In this document: piece by piece, positions 53,201 to 62,200 of the stretch
How the letters are laid out: every line of letters starts with the position of its first letter
Position numbering within the stretch: the first letter of the stretch is position 1
Source: Hyperoodon ampullatus
Taxonomy: Eukaryota; Chordata; Mammalia; Artiodactyla; Ziphiidae
NCBI GenBank assembly: GCA_949752795.1
Contig: OX457058.1
Location: 167,774,223-167,838,222, forward strand
Direction of reading: 5' to 3'
Length of the DNA stretch: 64,000 nucleotides
Notes under the pieces: model-generated
Told to the model about the DNA's origin: nothing
Databases searched by the model: none
What the model saw: only the letters and a program-made list of their open reading frames with translations
Made by a program: the position numbers and the translations under genes

Positions 53201-56200
53201 GATCTTAGAGGAAAAGCTTTAAGTCTTTCACCATTGAGCATAATGCTCACTGTGAGTTTCTCATATATGGTTGTCATTATGTTTAGGTAGTTTTCTTCTA
53301 TTTCTAGTCTGTTAAGTATTTTTATCTTGAAAGTATGGTGAATTTTGTCAAATGTTCTTTTGTATCAATTGAGATGATGCTGTGATTTTTTTTCTTTCAT
53401 TCTGTTAATGTGGTGTATTACATTGATCAGTTTCATATGTTGAACCATGTCTGTGTTCTAGGAACAAATCACAATGGTCATGGTGTGTATAATCCTTTTA
53501 ATGTGCTGTTGAATTCAGTTTCCTAGTATTTTGTTGAGAATTTTTGCATCAGTGTTTTCTAGGGATTTGGTCTCTAGTTTTCCTTTCTTGTAGTATCCTT
53601 GTCTGGCTTTGGTATCAGGATAATGGCGACATCATAGAATGACCTTGGAAGTGTTCCTTCCTCTTCATTTTTTTTTGGTATGAGTTTGAGGAGGATTAGT
53701 GTTAATTCTTCTTTAAATATAATATTTGGAACAACTCACCAATGAAGCCATCCCTTCTTGGGCTTTTCTTTGTTGGGAGGTTTGATTACTGATTCAATCT
53801 CCTAACTAGTTATTGGTCTGTTCAGATTTCCTATGCCTTCACAATTTAAGAATTAGTAGGTTGTATGTTTCTAGGAATTTACCCATTTCTTCTAGCTTAT
53901 CCAGTTTGTTAGCATACAACTGTTCATAATATTCTCATATCCTCCTTATTTCTGTGGCATTAATTGTAATGTCCCCTCCTTCAATTTTAGTTGTCTTCTT
54001 TTTCTTAGTTAATCTAGCTAAGGCTTGTCAATAAAGCAGTTCTTAATTTCATTGCTTTTTTTCCTATTGTTTTTCTATTCTCGATTACATTTATCTCTTT
54101 TCTAGTCTTTATTATTTCCTTCCATCTGCTAGCTTTGGTTTGGTGGGTCTTCTTTTTCTAGTTCCTTAAGTCGTAAAATTAGGTGGTTAATTTGAGATTT
54201 TTCTTTTTAATATGTGTTTATAGCTATAAACTTCCCTTTAGTGCTGGTATTGCTGCATCCCATAAATTTTTTTTCACAGATTATTTTTTATTTTTATAAT
54301 GAAGTATAGTTGATTTACAATATCATGTTAGTTTCAGGTGTACAGCACAACGATTCAGTTATATATATATATATATATATATATATTCTTCAGATTCTCT
54401 TTCCTTATAGGTTATTACAAAACACTGGGTATAGTTCCATGTGCTAGACAGTAAGTCCTTGTTTATCTGTTTTATATATAGTAGTGTATATGTGTTAATT
54501 CCAACATCTTAATTTATCCCTCTCCCCACCCCCTTTTCCCCTTTGGTAACCATAAGTTTTTTTCTATGTCTGTGAGTCTCTTTCTGTTTTTGAAATAAGT
54601 TCACTTGTATCCTTTTTTTTTTTTTTCAGATTCCACATGTAAGCAATATTATATGATATTTATCTTTCTCTGTCTGGCTTACTTCACCTAGTATGATAAT
54701 CTCTAGGTCCATCCATGTTACTGTAAATGGCATTATTTCATTATTTTTTATGGCTGAGTAGTATTCTATTGTGTATATATACACCACATCTTCTTTATTC
54801 ACTCATTTATCTGTTGATGGAAATTTAGGTTGCTTCCACATCTTAGCTATTGTAAATAGTGCTGCAATATGTCTTGTTTTCATTTTAACTTTCTCAAGGT
54901 ATTTTCTGATTTCCCTTATGACTACCTCTTTGACTCACTGGTTGTTTAAGAATGTGTTAATTTCCACATACTTGTGGATTTTCCAGTTTTCCTTCTATTG
55001 ACTTCTAGTTTCATTCCACTGTGATTGGAAAATATACTTTGTATAATTTCAATCTTTTTAAGTGTGTTGAGACTTGTTTTGTGGCCTCACATATGATCTA
55101 TCCTAGAGAACATTCTGTGTGTATTTGAGAAGAATTTATTCTGCAATTGCTGGGTGCAGTATTCTGATTACATCGGTTAGGTGCAATTGGTCTACAGTGT
55201 TGTTCATGTCTTCTGTTTCCTTATTTATCTTCTGTCTGGTTGTTCTATCCATTATTGAAAGTGGAGTATGAAGTCTCTTATGATTATGTTGCTATCTATT
55301 TCTCCCTTCATTCTTTCAAAGTTTGCTTCATATTTATATTTCAAAGTTTGCTCTGATGTTTCATGCATAAATATTTATAATGGTTATATCTTCTTGGTGA
55401 ATTGACCTTTTATTCTTATATAATATCTTTGTCTCTTGCAATGATTTCTGACTTGAAGTCTATTTTGTATGATTATAAAATAGTATAGCCATCTTTTGGA
55501 TGCCATTTGCATGAAATATTTTTTCAATCTTTTTGTTTTCAGCCTATGTCCTCAGATCTAAAGTGAGTCTCTTGTAGACAGAATATAATTGCATCCTGTT
55601 TTTTTTTTTTTTAATCCATTCAGCTAATTTATGTCTTTTGATTGGGGTACTTAGTGTATTTAAATGTAAATAATTACTGACAGGGAAGGATTTACTATTA
55701 CCATTTTGTTTATTGTTTCGTATGTCTTGTAGCTTTTTGTCCCTCCTTTCCTCTCTTACTGTCTTCCTTTGTGTTTTTTTTTTTTTTTGTAGTGACATGC
55801 TTTGATTTCCTTCTTGTGTTCTTGTGTATATATTCCACATATATATTTTTCTTTGTAGTTACCACTGCAATTACATAAAGTATTACATTCTATTTTTAAT
55901 CTGATAACAACTTAACTTCAACTGCATACAAAATCACCTCCTATACAGCTCCATCCCCACACTTTATGTTATTGATGTCATAAATTACATGCTTTTATAT
56001 TATATACTTGTTAACATATTTATAGTTTTTAAAATATTTTTCTCATGTAAATCCTATACAAGAATTAAAAGTGAACTTACGCACCAAAATAACATTAATA
56101 CAAGTTACTGTATTTGTCCATGTTTTTATATTATTGCAAAACTTTTTATTTTCATGTGACTTCATGTTGCTATCTAGCATCCTTTAGTTTTGTCTTGCAG

Positions 56201-59200
56201 GACTCTTTTAAGCACTTTTTTGGCAGAGCAAATATAGTTGTAATGAACTCCTTCAGTACGCGGGCCTCTCACTGTTGTGGCCTCTCCCGTTGCGGAGCAC
56301 AGGCTCTGGATGCGCAGGCTCAGTGGCCATGGCTCACGGGACCAGCCTCTCCGTGGCATGTGGGATCCTCCCGGACTGGGGCACGAACCCGTGTCCCCTG
56401 CATCAGCAGGCTGACTCTCAACCACTGCACCACCAGGGAAGCCCTACAGTATTCTTGATTGACAGGTTTTTTTTTTTCCCTTTCAGCACTTTGAATATAT
56501 CATCCCACTCCCTTCTGGCTTGCACTGCTTCTGCTGAGAAATCCACTGATAATTTTATGAAAGTTCCCTTGTATGTGACAAAGTCACTTTTCTCTTGCTG
56601 CTTACAAGATTCTGTCTTTGACTTTTGACAGTTTGATTATAATGTGTCTCAGTGTTGGTCTCTTTGGACTTATTCTGATTGGAATGTCTTTAATGTGTAT
56701 GTCCATTTTCCCCCTCAAATTTGAGAAGTGTTTGACCATTATTTCTTTAAATAAGCTCTGTGTCCCTTTCTCTCTCTCTCTTCACCTTCTGGGACTCCCA
56801 TAATTGCATATGTAGGCCCATTTGAGAGTATCTGTAAATTCCTGAGGTTCTCTTCACTTTTCTTCATTCTTTTTTCTTTTTGCTCCTCTGATTTGATGAT
56901 TTCAAATAATCTCTCTTCAATTTGCTGATTCTTTCTTCTGCTTGATCTAGTCTGCTGTTAAACTTGTCTAGTGAGTTTTTCAGTTCAGTTATTGTATTTT
57001 TCAGTTCCGGAATTTCTGTTTGACCTTTTAAAATGATTTCTATCTCTTTTTGATATTCTCATTTTGTCCATGCATTATTTTCCTGATTTCTCTTAGTTAT
57101 CTGTGTTCTTGTGTGACTCATTGAGCACCTTTATGACAGTAGTTTTCAATTCTTTGTCAGGCATCTCAGAGATCTGCATTTCTTTACGGTCATTTTCTGG
57201 AGTTTTATTTTGTTCCTTTGATTGGATCATGTATGCCTGTTTCTTTGTATGCCTTCTGCTGTTGCTGTTGTTGTTTTGAGACTTGGGCACCAGATAAAGC
57301 AACCACATTTCCAGTTTTTATGGACTGGTTTTATGCAGACCTTTACCAATCTGCCCAGTTAGAGATTCTAGGACCTCTGAAATCCTTTCTGAGGATGTGT
57401 CTTCTCTGGCTTGTTCTGTGCTTTTAGCTGTCTCAAATTCCCTAAACTGCTTATCCCTGCTTCTTCTCAGAAGCCCATAAGCTCTTGCTGCCGCTGGCAT
57501 CTGCCTGCAGAACTGCAATTTTAATGTGCTGTAGTGATCATATCTGTTTTCAGCAGTTTCCAAACAAGGCTGCCAGTTCCATCAGTGCTTTTTGAGTCAA
57601 GTGAGACAGATTCCAGTCTGTCAGGCAGCCCCTGGTCTGGCCAGAACATTGGAGGCACTGTTAGCTCTTTTGTTTCTGTCCTGAGGGAGGATCCTTGGTG
57701 TGGGAAGTTTCCTTCAAGTTGTGCTGCCCTAAGTCAAATAGGAGGAGAGGCATGGATGTATGTGCAAAATGTTGCAAGTTTTTCTATCCCTTTTGCTGGA
57801 ATCCCTTCTTGGTTTTAGCTTGGTTTGGGTGCTGTAGCTTCTCAACAGGCCTGTAGAGTTCTTGCAAAGGTATGCTGGTTTGTATATTGCTATCTTTGTG
57901 GTTCTGGGGGAAAGTGAGGGTCTGAAACTTCCTAGCCTGCCATCTTGTCAATATTACTCCCCCTTTTCAGCAGTTCCCAAACAATGCTGCATGTTGTATC
58001 AGTGTTCTGAGTTAGGCAAGACAGAAACCAGTCCCTTGAGCAGCCTCCAGACAAGCCAGAATGTTGGACACAAAGCCCACTCTTCTGTCTCTATTCCATG
58101 GGAGGATCCCTGGTGTGGGAGGTTTCTTCCTGGTTGTGCCATGCTAGATTGAATGGGGGCAGGGCAGATGGGCAAACACTGCAAATTTTCCCACCCCTTT
58201 GTTAGAATCCTTTTTTGGTTTTATGTTGGTCTGGGTTCTGTAGCTTCTCAACTGGTCTCTAAAGTTCTTGTAAAGGTACTCTGATCTGTATATTGTTGCT
58301 AACTCAGTGTCTCTGTGGAAGAGCAATGGCCTGAAGCTTCTTAGTCTGCCATCTTGCTGATCCAGAGTTCTTCTTTTTAATGAAGGTGAAGTTCTCTTTT
58401 TCTTTTATGGTTATTGTTTTTTTTTAGTCTTGTTTTAAAATGCTTTCCCACACTGAGTTCAGAAAGATATTCATTTTTTTCCCTCTAAAAGTTTTGATAT
58501 TTAAATTAGTAATCTGTCAGGACTTGAGCTTGATGTATGTTGCAATGTGGGGATATATTTCAACAGTTTCCATATGTATAACCAAACTTCCCATCCCATT
58601 TTGAGCAGTCTCTTATTTCCCCCTGTGATGTCACTTTGGCCTCTATCAATATTCTAGATTTGCATGGGTCTACTTGTGGGCTATTTTATCCCATTGGTCA
58701 ATTTGTCTATTCCTGGCCCAAAACTGCATTACCAAAATTATTACAACTTTTAAAATAGTGTTAATATCTGGTAATACAAGTCCTTCCTTCTTATTCTTCT
58801 TCAGAAGTGTCTTGGTTACTCTTGGTCTTTTGTTTTTCCATGTATAATTATTTTTTTTCTTTTTGCTTTACTTAAAAATTTTTTTAATTGAGGTATAATT
58901 GACGTATACCATATATATTTTAGAGTCAACTTAAACTCCACAACAAATCTTGGGATTTTGATTAGAGTTGTATTAGATCTACAGATTAATTTAAGGAAGA
59001 ATTGGTATTATAAGTCAAGTTTTCTTGTCCACAAGCATGTTTATGTTCATTTCTTTATAAAGTTTTAAATGTCCTTCAGTGAAGTTTATAATTTTCTACA
59101 TATAGGTCTTAGAAATCTTTCCTTAGATTTGTTCTTAGGTACTTTATAGTTTTCGTTTGTGGATTTCTGTTTTGTTTTGCTTTGTTTCTGCTATTGTAAA

Positions 59201-62200
59201 TAGTGTCTTAAAAATTGTGTTTTCAAATTTATTGTTGATCGTGTGCAGAAATGAAATTGACTTTACCTCCTGCCTAGTTTAACTTTAACTCCCATCTTGT
59301 TTTAGTAATTTGTATCTTTTAGATTTTCTATATAGACAATCAGATCTTCTGCAAGTAAATAGGTTTTGTTCGCTACTTTTTAAAATTCATGCCTTTGATT
59401 TTTTAATTTTTTTTTGTTTGTCTTATTGCATTCCCCTCTGTATACTTTTTCACTTCTTAATAGTTTCTTGGTAGAACTCCAAGAAACTGTTGTATTGTGG
59501 TTAATACAACCCCCTGCCTTTTCCACAGTTGAATGTGGAAAAGAACATTTGATAATGCGGAACTGGTCACATATTGAATTCATGAGCACAAAGCTCAAGC
59601 AATCATACTGGATTACCTTAGTCAATTCATTCTCCCATCTTCCTAGGCAGCTATTTCACTCTGTTCTCTCTTTCCTCAACCCTTCAACATTCCTCCTCCA
59701 TCCTCACTAGTAAACAATAACTTTGATTTTTGTTAAGAAAATAGAAGATAAGTTCCCATACCTTCCATTACCATAGCTACCAACCTCCCTACCAACTTCT
59801 GAACCCGAAAACCCTTCCTTCCTCCCGTTACTATAGAACAACTGTCTGTGCTCCTAAGGCCAGTCTCTCCACTAGTTCATAGACCTCATCTCCTCTCACC
59901 TCTTTAGAAATGTCACTCCAGCAATTTCTTTTCTCTCTTTCCTGCATCGTCAGCTTTTCCTCTCTACCAAATAAGTCCCATAAGCACACAACGTAATTCC
60001 TCCTATCTTTAAAAAAAACTCTTCTTTTGGGCTTCCCTGGTAGTGCAGTGGTTGAGAATCTGCCTGCTAATGCAGGGGACACGGGTTCGAGCCCTGGTCT
60101 GGGAAGATCCCACATGCCGCGGAGCGGCTGGGCCCATGAGCCATGGCCGCTGAGCCTGCGCGTCTGGAGCCTGTGCTCCGCAACAAGAGAGGCCGTGACA
60201 GTGAGAGGCCCACACACCATGATGAAGAGTGGCCCCCGCTTGCCACAACTAGAGAAAGCCCTTGCACAGAAACGAAGACCCAACACAGCCAAAAATAAAA
60301 AAAATAAATAAATTAAAAGAAGGCTCAACATTAAAAAAAAAAAAACTCTTCTTTTGACCTTTCTTTCTTCAAACACTGCCACAATTCCCTGCTCCACTTT
60401 TCAGCAAAACTTTGCAAAAGATTTGTTTGTATTCACTGTCACTAATTCTCCTCCTCTCATTCTCTCTTCATCAGGCTTTCCACCTCCCTGACCATCAGAG
60501 CAACTCTGTTCTTTACTTGATGTATAACCACTCAGCATAGAGCAAGTGAATGATTTACATCTATACTAGAGTGTGAAGTTTCATACACACCTGATTACCA
60601 TAAGCATACAGAAAATGGCTTCGTGGGTGGAATGTCATTCCAACAGGAGAAGAGAATGATGAAGGAAATAAGAAAAGTGGAAATTTTTGTATTAATCTTG
60701 GTTTGTTGTTTTTTAGGATCCTCACAGAGACAGTGGTATTTTTCTAGAAATAGATAAACAAAGCAGGAGCAAATCATAAGAACTTTTCCCACCAATAGTA
60801 CTAGTCTATGTTACAATTTTTAGAGTTTCCTGTTACTTGGATTTGGATTAAGATAGGGACAAAACCATTAACACAGCATAGAATTGGAAGGATTAGCAAC
60901 TATTGGTATCTCTTTACTCTGCCTCCCCCCACCATATATGTCCATTTTATAGATGTTGAACATGAAGTAAAGAAGATTAAATAATTTGCCCATTTATTAT
61001 TTAATAATAATAATTTAATTAATAATAATTTAATTATTATTATTAAATAATAAATGTCATGGGGGGATTTATTGTAGAATCATTACTGGACTCAACAGAC
61101 TCCAAGGCTCATGCTCATAACTATAATGTCAAACTACTTTTTAAAAGTGTGGATGCCTAGGCCACACTCCAATTCTGTCAGATCATGATTTTGAAGGGGA
61201 TCAGGATATGCACTCCCAAGGCATGCCACTTTGGTATAAAGATTATTTTAAGCTGAAGATATTTGAGATTCAAGAGATGCAGATAAAATCCTTCCCTTAT
61301 CTGACTAAAAGCAGCAACTTCTGGGATAAAAGGCTGCCATTAATTCCTCTTCACAGCAGATCTACTCCCAGAAGGCAGAATGTGAACCTACCCCAAATCC
61401 CTTCTCCAGGGGAGTTTTATGGCCCTGAAGGAGACGGAAAGACCACGCATACCTGTACAAACAAACATCACAAACTTCCTTATCTCCTGTTTGTTCTCCT
61501 GTAAACCATATCTTTTCATTTGTTTTCCCTTAAGTACCTTTCTCACTCAACCCCTTAAACTATTAAGATGGCATATAACCTCCAAATTTTAACTACCTTT
61601 TGAATTATTCATCACTGACTTTCACTCGCATGTAGGTACACTGCATGCATAAATAAATTGTTTTCTTTTCTCCTGTTAATCTGTCTTTTGTCAGTTTAAT
61701 TTGCAGGGCCCCAAAAACTGAACATAAGAGAGTAGAGGAAAATTATTTTTTTTCTCCCCTAAAATCATGAGGGTAGGGCTAGTTCCACTTTTAGTTATTA
61801 GTTATTAGTTATTTAGTTAGTTCATTTAAACTAACCATTTTACAGACACTTAAATTTATATAGACCAAACTCAGCTTACATTCTCCTGAAGAATAAGCAA
61901 AGAAGCATTACTACACAAAAGGCTCTGTATTTTCCATTTTCATCAAACTGAATGACAATAAGAGACAAGACATCTATAAAGTATCAAACTATATTGTTAG
62001 CCATAAATAATTTCACTGTAGCCAATTTTATCACCTTCTATTGTCAAAGATAAAAAGAACTTGGAAATAAGTTTTGCAAAGGTAAATTTTCACTACTGTG
62101 GTGTCAAGAGCAATCACCTCTGGGCTATAAGGCCTACCTGGTTATGGAAGAGGTAGACTCCAGAACTTTGCTCTTGGTCAACAAGAAATGTTACCACAGT

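Noticed and set aside
59831..60397. 188-codon minus-strand open frame
   Set aside because: It runs through a CHR SINE and L2-like flank. The middle is the standard SINE translation, so this is chance openness.
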